A DNA stretch of 64,000 nt from Aquisediminimonas sp031376385 (GTDB lineage Bacteria > Pseudomonadota > Alphaproteobacteria > Sphingomonadales > Sphingomonadaceae), in the NCBI GenBank assembly GCA_031376385.1, contig JANMDQ010000023.1, forward strand, positions 248,001 through 312,000, read 5' to 3'. This document shows, piece by piece, positions 25,719 to 33,135 of the stretch (position 1 is the stretch's first letter; each line of letters opens with the position of its first letter). Position numbers and translations under genes: made by a program. The notes beneath the pieces are model-generated. The model saw nothing but the letters and a program-made list of their open reading frames with translations, ran no database searches and was not told where the DNA came from.

Positions 25719-27532
25719 CAAAGGCCCGCTGCGGCCAGCATAGCGCTTGCCCCCAATTCTGCTCCGTCAGCGCCAGCACGCATCATCGCGAACAGCTCTC
25801 GCCCTGCTCCCGGAAGGGCAGGGGGTGCTGTCGCAGGTGTTCGGCCGGCCAAAGCCGCTTTCACTTCTAACGTCCCTTCATGGCCACAGAGTCGAATGAC
25901 ATCGCCGTCTTGCAGGAATGCCAGTGGTCCTCCGCCCAGTGCCTCTGGCGTGCAATGGATTGCGGCGGGCACTTTGCCGCTGGCCCCGGACATCCGGCCA
26001 TCGGTGACAAGCGCGACCTTGAACCCGCGATCTTGGAGCACGCCAAGCGCAGGCGTCAGCTTATGCAGTTCCGGCATCCCATTGGCACGCGGCCCTTGGA
26101 ACCGGACGACGACGACGATATCGCGGTCAAGTTCCCCTGCTTTGAACGCCGTCAGGACATCATCTTGATTAGAGAACAACCGCGCAGGGGCTTCGATAAT
26201 CCAGCGAGTGGGATCAACGGCGCTGGTCTTGAACGTCGCGCGGCCCAGATTGCCTGTTACCAGCCGCATCCCGCCGTCGGGCATGAACGCGTCTGCTGGT
26301 TTGCGGAGCATCGTATCGTCAAGGCTCTCAGGCGGGGCGTCGCGCCACGTTAGCGCTTCGCCCTCCATCACAGGTTCGCGTCCATACGCGGAGAGATCAC
26401 CCCCAGCGACAGTCATGATGTCGCGGTGAAGCAGCCCAGCCGCCAGCAATTCCCGGATGACAAAGCCCATTCCGCCTGCTGCATGAAAATGGTTCACATC
26501 ACCGGACCCGTTGGGATAAATACGCGTCACCATTGGCACAGCGGCGGACAGCTCATCAAGGTCCTGCCAATCGATGCTGATGCCCGCAGCGCGCGCGATG
26601 GCAGGAATATGGATGGCATGGTTGGTTGATCCGCCCGTCGCAAGCAAGCCAACGCATGCATTCACAATCGCCTTTTCATCAATGCATTGCCCCAGAGGGC
26701 GGTAATCATTCCCGCCCCGCCCGATCTGCGCGATTCGGTGTACAGCCGCGCGCGTGAGCTCTGTGCGCAATTTTGTGCCGGGGTTAATGAACGCAGCACC
26801 GGGCATATGCAGGCCCATCACTTCCATCATCATTTGGTTGCTATTGGCCGTGCCATAAAATGTGCATGTACCTGCGCCGTGATAAGACGCAGCCTCTGCC
26901 TCCAGCAATTCTGCGCGGCCGACTTTGCCCTCGGCATAAAGCTGCCGCACCCGCTGCTTTTCCTTATTGGCTAGGCCGGATGGCATCGGCCCGGCGGGCA
27001 CAAGGATCATCGGCAAATGGCCAAAGCGCAGCCCGCCGATCAGCAGCCCCGGAACGATCTTATCGCATATGCCCAGCAGCAGCGCACCTTCAAACATCGC
27101 ATGGGACAGCCCAACCGTTGTCGCCATGGCGATGGTATCCCGGCTAAACAGGGACAGCTCCATGCCAACCTGCCCCTGCGTGACGCCGTCGCACATGGCC
27201 GGAACGCCGCCCGCCACTTGCGCCGTTGCGCCAACCTCGCGGGCAAACAGCTTAATGGCGTCGGGATATCGACCATAAGGCTGATGGGCGGACAGCATGT
27301 CATTGAAGGCCGTCACGATGCCAATGTTCATGGCAGAACCGGCGCGAATGGTCGGCTTGTCATCGCCTGAAGCCGCGAAGCCGTGCGCTAGGTTCCCGCA
27401 CGAAAGCTGCGTCCGGTTGATCCCCGCCTCCCCATCACGCGCGATATGGTCCAGATACGCCGCGCGGGATTTCTTGCTCTTTTGGGTGATCCGGTCAGTG
27501 ACCCGGTCGATGGTGGGGTGAAGATTACTCAT
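25718..27532 (-). CDS. edd: 6-phosphogluconate dehydratase
   Basis: A 604-residue IlvD/Edd-family iron-sulfur dehydratase, the usual length for Edd, converting 6-phosphogluconate to KDPG. Conserved motifs with cysteines expected at the cluster are PAMCDGVTQGQ (Cys114), LGICDKIVPG (Cys156) and GAGTCTFYGTANSNQ (Cys223); TDGRMSGASGKVPAAIH near the C-terminus is the family's second signature. The start overlaps the zwf stop by eight bases. There is no 6-phosphogluconolactonase gene between zwf and edd, unlike in many alphaproteobacterial Entner-Doudoroff operons. Confidence 0.96.
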   Translation of the reverse strand: MSNLHPTIDRVTDRITQKSKKSRAAYLDHIARDGEAGINRTQLSCGNLAHGFAASGDDKPTIRAGSAMNIGIVTAFNDMLSAHQPYGRYPDAIKLFAREVGATAQVAGGVPAMCDGVTQGQVGMELSLFSRDTIAMATTVGLSHAMFEGALLLGICDKIVPGLLIGGLRFGHLPMILVPAGPMPSGLANKEKQRVRQLYAEGKVGRAELLEAEAASYHGAGTCTFYGTANSNQMMMEVMGLHMPGAAFINPGTKLRTELTRAAVHRIAQIGRGGNDYRPLGQCIDEKAIVNACVGLLATGGSTNHAIHIPAIARAAGISIDWQDLDELSAAVPMVTRIYPNGSGDVNHFHAAGGMGFVIRELLAAGLLHRDIMTVAGGDLSAYGREPVMEGEALTWRDAPPESLDDTMLRKPADAFMPDGGMRLVTGNLGRATFKTSAVDPTRWIIEAPARLFSNQDDVLTAFKAGELDRDIVVVVRFQGPRANGMPELHKLTPALGVLQDRGFKVALVTDGRMSGASGKVPAAIHCTPEALGGGPLAFLQDGDVIRLCGHEGTLEVKAALAGRTPATAPPALPGAGRELFAMMRAGADGAELGASAMLAAAGL

Positions 27533-28964
27533 GCCATGTCACTCCGTCCCGCTCTGCCAGAGCAATAGCGGCGGACGGCCCCCAGCTTCCGGCCGTATAG
27601 CCTTTGGGGGCAATTCCGCTTGTGGCCCATGTGGCGCGGATCGCGTCGACCCAGTCCCACTGCGCCTCCACTTCGTCGCGGCGAACGAACAAGGTCTGGT
27701 CACCTTCGATCAGATCAAGCAGCAACCGTTCATAAGCAATGCGCTTGGTCGTTCCGGCAAAGGCATCGGGCATGGAAATATCGAGCGGCACTTCGCGCAA
27801 TCGGATGCCACCGCGATCAAGGCCGGGGACTTTCGCCATCACTGTCAGGCCGATATTTTCCTGCGGCTGGATCCCAATGATCAGCTTATTGGGCTGCGAC
27901 TGCGCGCCTTTGCCGGCAAAAATGGAGTGGGGTACAGATTTGAACTGAATGACGATTTCGGTCTTGCGCTCGGGCAGACGTTTGCCTGTGCGCAGATAGA
28001 AGGGCACGCCTTTCCACCGCCAGTTATCAACATGAGCGCGCAGGGCGACGAATGTTTCCGTGGCGGAGTCCTTGCCCAATTCATCATCATATCCCGGCAC
28101 TGCTGCGCCGTTAATGGCACCTGCCTTATACTGACCGGTAACGCTGTCATTTGCACCCAGCAGTCGCAGGCACCTAAGCACTTTCACCTTTTCATCGCGC
28201 ACTGCCGTGGCATCAAAGCTGGACGGCGGCTCCATCGCAACAAGCGCGAGCAGCTGGAGCATATGGTTCTGCACCATGTCACGCAGCGCGCCTGCGCCGT
28301 CATAAAATCCAACGCGCCCTTCCAGGCCAACCGTTTCTGAAACAGTGATCTGCACATGATCAATGTGCGACGCATTCCAGAGCGGCTCAAACAGGATATT
28401 GGCAAAGCGGAGCGCAAGCAGATTCTGCACCGTTTCCTTGCCCAGATAATGGTCGATGCGGAAAATGCGATCTTCGGGAAAGACGCGCGCGACGGCATCA
28501 TTAATATGCTGGCTGCTGGAAAGGTCAGTGCCGAGGGGCTTTTCGAGGCCAATCCGGGTTTTCTCGCCAGCAAGCGTTGCCAGCTCCAACCCGGAAATGG
28601 TCGCTTCGAACAGGGATGGGGCTGTGGACAGAAAAATGGCAAGGCCATTGTCGATTCCGCCAACCTTTTCACATAAGGCCCCGAATTGGGCCGGTTGAGA
28701 CGCATCAAGGGCCTGATAGCTCAGCCGATCAAGAAACGCCGGGATGGCGGCCTTGCGATCCTCGGGCAAAAACCTGTCAAGCGCTTCGCCTGCAAAGCTG
28801 CGGTAACTGGCATCATCGTGGGTGGACCGTGCGGTGCCGATGATCTGCAAATTGGGCGTCACCAACGCGTCGGCATGAAGCGCACAGAGAGAGGGCAACA
28901 ACATGCGCTGGGCGAGATCGCCGGTCGCCCCGAACAAGATCAATTTATCTGCGATGAAGGGCAT
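27525..28964 (-). CDS. zwf: Glucose-6-phosphate 1-dehydrogenase
   Basis: A 479-residue NAD(P)-dependent dehydrogenase oxidising glucose 6-phosphate to 6-phosphogluconolactone. It carries the nucleotide-binding FGATGDLAQR (11-20), EKPLGTD (141-147) and the active-site signature RIDHYLGKE (169-177). The frame extends upstream, but MPFIADKLILFGATGDLA gives the family N-terminus, and GGAG sits six bases before the ATG at 28964; an ATG six bases earlier is possible. This is the first gene of the zwf-edd-glk-eda-(ppc-like) operon and has a GCAAACGATTGC operator about 70 bp upstream, tying the operon to the sugar regulon. Confidence 0.95.
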   Translation of the reverse strand: MPFIADKLILFGATGDLAQRMLLPSLCALHADALVTPNLQIIGTARSTHDDASYRSFAGEALDRFLPEDRKAAIPAFLDRLSYQALDASQPAQFGALCEKVGGIDNGLAIFLSTAPSLFEATISGLELATLAGEKTRIGLEKPLGTDLSSSQHINDAVARVFPEDRIFRIDHYLGKETVQNLLALRFANILFEPLWNASHIDHVQITVSETVGLEGRVGFYDGAGALRDMVQNHMLQLLALVAMEPPSSFDATAVRDEKVKVLRCLRLLGANDSVTGQYKAGAINGAAVPGYDDELGKDSATETFVALRAHVDNWRWKGVPFYLRTGKRLPERKTEIVIQFKSVPHSIFAGKGAQSQPNKLIIGIQPQENIGLTVMAKVPGLDRGGIRLREVPLDISMPDAFAGTTKRIAYERLLLDLIEGDQTLFVRRDEVEAQWDWVDAIRATWATSGIAPKGYTAGSWGPSAAIALAERDGVTWHE

Positions 28965-29035
28965 CAACATCTCCGGCTTGGACTTAAATCTCGCTTTGCC
29001 TCTAAACCCTTTCTGCACCGCGCACAAATTCTATT

Positions 29036-29047
29036 GCAAACGATTGC
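29036..29047. promoter_or_regulatory. LacI-type operator before zwf (GCAAACGATTGC)
   Basis: A palindromic site inside TTGCAAACGATTGCAAG. It is the reverse-strand form of the site at 16642 (GCAATCGTTTGC), so the two are the same operator variant in opposite orientations. Confidence 0.7.
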
Positions 29048-29408
29048 AAGAATCAATTCGGGGATCGGCTGAGGATCGATAGGGTGCTATTTGACCGACG
29101 TATTCGCGCGCCACAGTTGGATAGATATCGCGATATTCTGTTCAGTGTACGGCTTACGCGCCCCATCGTCATCCCTAGCACCACAGCCGCCACGATCATC
29201 AACGAAGTCGCCGCGCGGCACGATGTCATTGGTGCTGAGGCCTGTCACGCGGAAGTGCCGGCGAGCTTTAGCCGGGTTTGCTCGATTTCGGGGAACAGAC
29301 GATGCGGACTTTGGTGGCGTCGCTCACGTCTGAAATGTTGGGGGGAGCTGACTGTCTGGTATCGGTTGCTATAGCCAATAAGCGGCCTTTCGTTTATTCA
29401 TTTCGTTG
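29048..29408. other. Intergenic stretch without a supported gene
   Basis: A 96-codon open frame at 29084-29374 (plus strand) has no recognisable family, lacks a ribosome-binding site and has atypical composition (RCGLWWRRSRLKCWGEL near the end). It may be a degraded gene remnant. Nothing else is evident. Confidence 0.4.
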
Positions 29409-29960
29409 ATGAACGTGACCGACCAAAGCCTTTCCACTCCTGTGGCCTTTCATCGTGAGCAGCGCGCCGTTGGGTTTGCTATGGTTTTGGCTGGGGTGAT
29501 TAGCGCTATCGCTTTGGGCATGGCCGCCTTGACGGCCTATTCCGAAGCGTCGGCACCATTCGATGAACGAATAGAGCACGTCCTTCGTTTAGAGTTCATC
29601 GTCGTCGCGTGGCTTGCAGCAACGATCGCCAATGTCGCGAGACTTCGGCTCTTTTCTACGCGCGATATTGGCGGTGGGCGTGATGGTGAAACGAGGAAAG
29701 TCCGCGAAGCTCGCGCCGTCCTCCAAAACACCCTTGAGCAAGTAGTTCTCGCTGTTTTGGCACACCTAGGCGTGGCAGCGAGCTTCAACCCATCCGCGCC
29801 GTTCATCGTGGCGCTAGTAGCTCTCTTTTTTGTCGGCTGCTTGCTGTTTTGGGTGGGCTACAGTCGCGGGGCGAAAGGGCGCGCATTTGGATTTGCACTT
29901 ACGTTCTACCCCAGTGTAATTGCTCTGTTTGGATCAGCGTTCGTCACCGTTTCTCGTTAA
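29409..29960 (+). CDS. MAPEG-like membrane protein
   Basis: A 183-residue protein with four predicted membrane segments (about 22-45, 60-80, 110-125 and 130-180). The C-terminal half, LQNTLEQVVLAVLAHLG followed by LLFWVGYSRGAKGRAFGFAL and TFYPSV, is the recognisable pattern of bacterial MAPEG proteins (membrane-associated proteins in eicosanoid and glutathione metabolism). The catalytic function of the bacterial members is mostly unknown. The ATG at 29409 follows an in-frame TTG; no strong ribosome-binding site is visible. It stands alone between the zwf operon, read the other way, and ribB. Confidence 0.75.
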   Translation: MNVTDQSLSTPVAFHREQRAVGFAMVLAGVISAIALGMAALTAYSEASAPFDERIEHVLRLEFIVVAWLAATIANVARLRLFSTRDIGGGRDGETRKVREARAVLQNTLEQVVLAVLAHLGVAASFNPSAPFIVALVALFFVGCLLFWVGYSRGAKGRAFGFALTFYPSVIALFGSAFVTVSR

Positions 29961-30034
29961 CGTCTCAATAAGAACGGCTGCTTTTGCAGGCGAAGGTATC
30001 GAGGACGAACGACCGAAAACTTGTCGGAGTCGGA

Positions 30035-30059
30035 AATCCTCCCCGTTCCGGGGAGGATT
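30035..30059. repeat. Hairpin with AATCCTCCCCG arms
   Basis: A perfect 11-bp stem (AATCCTCCCCG and CGGGGAGGATT) with a TTC loop and no T-run. It looks like a small dispersed palindrome rather than a terminator, although it lies about 75 bases after the MAPEG-like gene. Confidence 0.65.
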
Positions 30060-30137
30060 GGAAATGTCCGCTCTCGACGCGCGAGCACAGCTCAACCAAC
30101 GACCACAATCTTGTCGCAATCCATCGCCACTTCCGCC

Positions 30138-30169
30138 GTCACCTCGTCACCTCGTCACCTCGTCACCCC
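30138..30169. repeat. Short tandem repeat, 8-bp unit GTCACCTC, four units
   Basis: Three exact copies of GTCACCTC are followed by GTCACCCC. It lies about 110 bp upstream of ribB; the copy number could vary between strains by slippage. Confidence 0.75.
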
Positions 30170-30229
30170 GGCCCTGAACCGGGCCTGACCCTGAGGAAAG
30201 TGAACGGCTTGAGCACGAAAAATGCCCGA

Positions 30230-30267
30230 ATGTGATTCCCCCTCTTTACGATCACATCATAATGTGA
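30230..30267. promoter_or_regulatory. Three ATGTGA half-sites just upstream of ribB
   Basis: ATGTGAT at 30230-30236, its inverse ATCACAT at 30251-30257, and ATGTGA at 30262-30267 form overlapping inverted pairs (TCACAT-4 bp-ATGTGA is a 16-bp palindrome) ending 13 bases before the ribB start. This is a good candidate operator, possibly for the helix-turn-helix fused to RibB itself. Confidence 0.45.
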
Positions 30268-30279
30268 AATAGCCAAATC

Positions 30280-31554
30280 ATGAGCACACAACTAATCGAA
30301 AAAGTCCGTCGCCTCGTCACCGAGGGCGGCATGTCGAAATCGGGTCTGGCCCGCGCGTCGGGGCTTCATGCCAATACGCTGCGCGATCTTGAAGAGGCTG
30401 CGTGGAACCCGACGGCGGAGACGCTGGGTAAGCTGGAGCGGTTTCTGTTCGCGAATGACGACAGCCCGGCGCTGGTTCCGATTGAGGAAATTATTGAAGA
30501 AGCGCGCAATGGGCGGATGTTCATCCTGGTCGATGATGAAGACCGGGAAAATGAAGGCGATCTGGTGATCCCGGCGCAAATGGCCACACCGGACGCGATC
30601 AATTTCATGGCGACGCATGGTCGCGGGCTGATTTGCCTGACGCTCACCAAGTCGCGGGTCGATCATTTGGGCCTTGAACTGATGAGCCGCGCCAATGGTA
30701 CGCGGCATGAAACGGCCTTCACCACGTCAATTGAGGCGCTGGAGGGCGTGACGACTGGGATTAGCGCGGCAGACCGGGCGCGCACAGTCTCCGTCGCCAT
30801 TGATGGGTCAAAGGGCCGGGCCGATATTGTGACGCCGGGCCATGTCTTCCCCCTGATCGCGCGCGATGGCGGCGTGCTGGTGCGTGCGGGCCATACTGAG
30901 GCTGCGGTTGATATCAGCCGCCTTGCGGGTCTCAACCCCTCCGGCGTGATCTGCGAAATCATGCGCGATGATGGCACGATGGCGCGGATGGATGATCTGG
31001 TTGGCTTTGCCCGCATGCATAACCTGAAAATGGGCACGATCCGCGACTTGATCCAGTATCGGCGCAAGCATGACCATCTGGTCGAATGCGTGACCGAAGC
31101 GCCGTTCACGTCTGACTATGGTGGCGATTGGACGGCCAAAACATATCGCAACAAGGTGGACGGCTCAGTCAATATCGTCCTGCAAAAGGGCCGGGTGATC
31201 GAAGGCGAGCCGACGCTGGTCCGTATGCACGGCATTTCGATTTTCTCTGATCTGCTTGGCCAGCCGGGCCCGCGCAAGCGCACGTTGCAGCGGTCTATGG
31301 CGGAAATTGGCAAGGCAGGCAGCGGTGTCATTGTCCTCCTCATGCCATCAGACCCGGATGCTTTGTCGCGCGAACTGGGCTCCACGACATTCCGCCCGGA
31401 AATGGACCTCCGCGCTTACGGCATCGGTGCACAGATATTGGCGGACCTTGGCATTCACGACATGATCCTGCTGACCAACGCGCACCGCAATGTTGTGGGG
31501 CTGGATGGTTACGGCATCAATATTGTCGGCGAACGGCCGATACCGGAGGGGTGA
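30280..31554 (+). CDS. ribB: 3,4-dihydroxy-2-butanone-4-phosphate synthase with N-terminal helix-turn-helix and degenerate RibA domain
   Basis: A 424-residue protein in three parts. Residues 1-57 form an XRE-like helix-turn-helix (KSGLARASGLHANTLRDLEE). Residues 65-270 are RibB, which makes the four-carbon riboflavin precursor from ribulose 5-phosphate; VDDEDRENEGDL at 84-95, HGRGLICL and RAGHTEAAVDI carry the acidic and His active-site residues. Residues 285-424 resemble GTP cyclohydrolase II, but the zinc-binding segment (normally a GD-x-FGSxRCDCG pattern) is MHGISIFSDLLGQPGPRKR without cysteines, so this half should be inactive. The degenerate RibA half is common in alphaproteobacteria; the N-terminal helix-turn-helix is less usual. 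Three matching half-sites precede the gene. No FMN riboswitch was found. Confidence 0.88.
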   Translation: MSTQLIEKVRRLVTEGGMSKSGLARASGLHANTLRDLEEAAWNPTAETLGKLERFLFANDDSPALVPIEEIIEEARNGRMFILVDDEDRENEGDLVIPAQMATPDAINFMATHGRGLICLTLTKSRVDHLGLELMSRANGTRHETAFTTSIEALEGVTTGISAADRARTVSVAIDGSKGRADIVTPGHVFPLIARDGGVLVRAGHTEAAVDISRLAGLNPSGVICEIMRDDGTMARMDDLVGFARMHNLKMGTIRDLIQYRRKHDHLVECVTEAPFTSDYGGDWTAKTYRNKVDGSVNIVLQKGRVIEGEPTLVRMHGISIFSDLLGQPGPRKRTLQRSMAEIGKAGSGVIVLLMPSDPDALSRELGSTTFRPEMDLRAYGIGAQILADLGIHDMILLTNAHRNVVGLDGYGINIVGERPIPEG

Positions 31555-31559
31555 CGGCA

Positions 31560-32084
31560 ATGATGCGTGGTTTAGCTGATGAAGCTTCGGATCCTAAATA
31601 TGCCCATATTGAGCGTGAACGTAGATGGCGCGTAATTGTTGACGCCCGCCCCGACTTGTCGAAGCATTTTCACATTCTTATCGAAGACCACTACATCACC
31701 GGCACACGAATGAGGTTGCGTCGTATGACTGACTCAAAGTCAGGCGAACATTCAATGAAACTAACCAAAAAATATGAGGCGGCTGACCCTTTGGCGCGCG
31801 CCATCGTCACCACCTATCTGACGGAGGCGGAATATGATTTATTGGCGACACTTCCGGCAAAAGAATTGTCAAAACGACGCTTTCACGTTTTATGCGGCGG
31901 GATCGAATATAGCCTAGATCAATTTTTCGGCCATTTGTCAGGTCTCGAACTCGTCGAAATTGAATGGCCTGACGACGAAGGACTGAGGCAAGTAGTTTCT
32001 CCGAAGTGGGCAGCATATGAGGTCAGCACGGATATCCGCTATCAAGGTGGTTCGTTAGTTGAGAGCGGCGTGCCGCTGGACTAG
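31560..32084 (+). CDS. CYTH domain protein
   Basis: A 174-residue protein with the CYTH pattern: HIERERRWRVIV near residue 15, RMRLRRM, KLTKKYE, TTYLTEAEYDLLATLPAKELSKRRFHV, and GLELVEIEWPDDE carrying the acidic metal-binding pair. CYTH proteins form a tunnel that binds triphosphates (adenylate cyclase CyaB, thiamine triphosphatase, inorganic triphosphatase), but which reaction this one performs cannot be told. The ATG at 31560 is chosen because GGAGGG lies nine bases upstream; an in-frame GTG at 31551 overlaps the ribB stop. It is likely co-transcribed with ribB. Confidence 0.8.
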   Translation: MMRGLADEASDPKYAHIERERRWRVIVDARPDLSKHFHILIEDHYITGTRMRLRRMTDSKSGEHSMKLTKKYEAADPLARAIVTTYLTEAEYDLLATLPAKELSKRRFHVLCGGIEYSLDQFFGHLSGLELVEIEWPDDEGLRQVVSPKWAAYEVSTDIRYQGGSLVESGVPLD

Positions 32085-32148
32085 GATCAAAATACTGACC
32101 GCATCCCGCTCAGGCTGAGCGAGTTGAACCTATATGAAAGAAAAGAAC

Positions 32149-32565
32149 ATGGCCAAAATCCTCATCGTTGAAGCGCGCTTTTATGATCATCTGAACGACA
32201 TGCTGATCGAAGGCGCGACGGCTGTGCTGGAGGCCGAAGGGCATCAGGTGGATGTGGTCACAGTGCCTGGTGCGCTGGAGATTCCTGGCACGATCAGCAT
32301 GGCAGCACCCTATTATGACGCGTTCGTCGGGATTGGCGTCGTCATTCGCGGTGAGACTTATCATTTTGAAATCGTGGCTGGCGAAAGCGCGCGGGGCATC
32401 ATGGCGCTGACCATGGACGGGATCGCGATTGGCAATGGCATCCTGACCGTGGAGAATGAGGCTCAGGCGCTGGTGCGCGCGGACCCATCCCAAAAGGATA
32501 AGGGTGGCGAAGCGGCCAAGGCTGCGCTAGCCATGCTCATGCTGACGGGTAAATATGGAGGGTAA
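32149..32565 (+). CDS. ribH: 6,7-dimethyl-8-ribityllumazine synthase
   Basis: A 138-residue lumazine synthase, catalysing the penultimate step of riboflavin synthesis from the RibB product and the ribitylaminopyrimidine. Motifs are KILIVEARFYDHLND, VPGALEIPGTI, GVVIRGETYHFE (with the family's catalytic His) and GNGILTVENEAQA. The start is set at MAKILIVEARF, the typical N-terminus, following AAGAAAAG; an ATG five codons earlier lacks a ribosome-binding site. A half-copy of the CCCGCTCAGGCTGAGC repeat lies about 40 bp upstream. The gene follows the CYTH gene and pairs functionally with ribB. Confidence 0.93.
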   Translation: MAKILIVEARFYDHLNDMLIEGATAVLEAEGHQVDVVTVPGALEIPGTISMAAPYYDAFVGIGVVIRGETYHFEIVAGESARGIMALTMDGIAIGNGILTVENEAQALVRADPSQKDKGGEAAKAALAMLMLTGKYGG

Positions 32566-32568
32566 GGC

Positions 32569-33135
32569 GTGACCACGCCAACGGGCCGGTATAAAGTGGT
32601 GGAGCGGGACCGGCGTCTTGTCACGATTGACACGCTGACGGGCCAGGAGATTGGCTTGCCCGGTTCTGCCAGTGCCGCCCCTGCGACATCTGTGGTGACG
32701 GACGCGGCGCGGGCACCGATGGCAACGGTGGGGGCAACGCCAAGCACGTCCGCTGGCCCCTCACCTTGGACCAAACGCGCCGCCGCAACGCCGGGGCCGC
32801 TCTCCGCAAAGGGCGCGACGTCGCAAGACTGGATGACGACGCTCGCAGGCCTGATGCCCGGCGCGCGGGTGCGGGAGGATGGCGCGATTTGGCTGAGCAC
32901 TGCGGCCAGCTATGATCCGCAAGGCCCGCGACTGGTGCAATTGACTCCGCAAGGCAAAACCGCGCTTGGCCAATTGGCCGTGGGGCTGGTGGGGATCGTT
33001 TTCATCCTGTTGATGATTGCGGTTCTGGGCAATATTTTCGTCGCGGCAGCCTTCGCCTTCGTTGGGGTACGGTCTTACCAAGCGGTGACCAAGCCGCTTT
33101 ATCGCTCCATCATCGCAGGGGCGACGCCGCTCTAA
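32569..33135 (+). CDS. Hypothetical membrane protein
   Basis: A 188-residue protein from a GTG with GGAGGG just upstream, starting three bases after ribH. The N-terminal 100 residues are Pro/Ala/Thr-rich and probably disordered. Residues about 135-175 form two membrane segments (LAVGLVGIVFILLMIAVLGN and IFVAAAFAFVGV). No family is recognised. Close spacing suggests co-transcription with ribH, but there is no evidence for a role in riboflavin synthesis. The last four bases overlap the convergent cytochrome b561-YceI gene. Confidence 0.65.
   Translation: MTTPTGRYKVVERDRRLVTIDTLTGQEIGLPGSASAAPATSVVTDAARAPMATVGATPSTSAGPSPWTKRAAATPGPLSAKGATSQDWMTTLAGLMPGARVREDGAIWLSTAASYDPQGPRLVQLTPQGKTALGQLAVGLVGIVFILLMIAVLGNIFVAAAFAFVGVRSYQAVTKPLYRSIIAGATPL

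Larger units (their letters stand above)
29961..30229. other. Intergenic stretch with a hairpin and short tandem repeats
   Basis: No gene is supported. The stretch contains the hairpin at 30035-30059, two similar pieces (AACGACCGAAAACTTGTCG near 30007 and AACGACCACAATCTTGTCG near 30098) and the 8-bp tandem repeat at 30138-30169, then the possible operator region of ribB. Confidence 0.5.

Noticed and set aside
29084..29374. 96-codon open frame after zwf
   Set aside because: No family, no ribosome-binding site and an unlikely C-terminal composition; at best a degraded remnant.
30138..30169. Four 8-bp units as a CRISPR-like array
   Set aside because: There are no spacers and the unit is far too short; it is a simple tandem repeat.
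30170..30279. FMN riboswitch upstream of ribB
   Set aside because: None of the conserved RFN segments is present. Only short half-site repeats and a tandem 8-mer were found.
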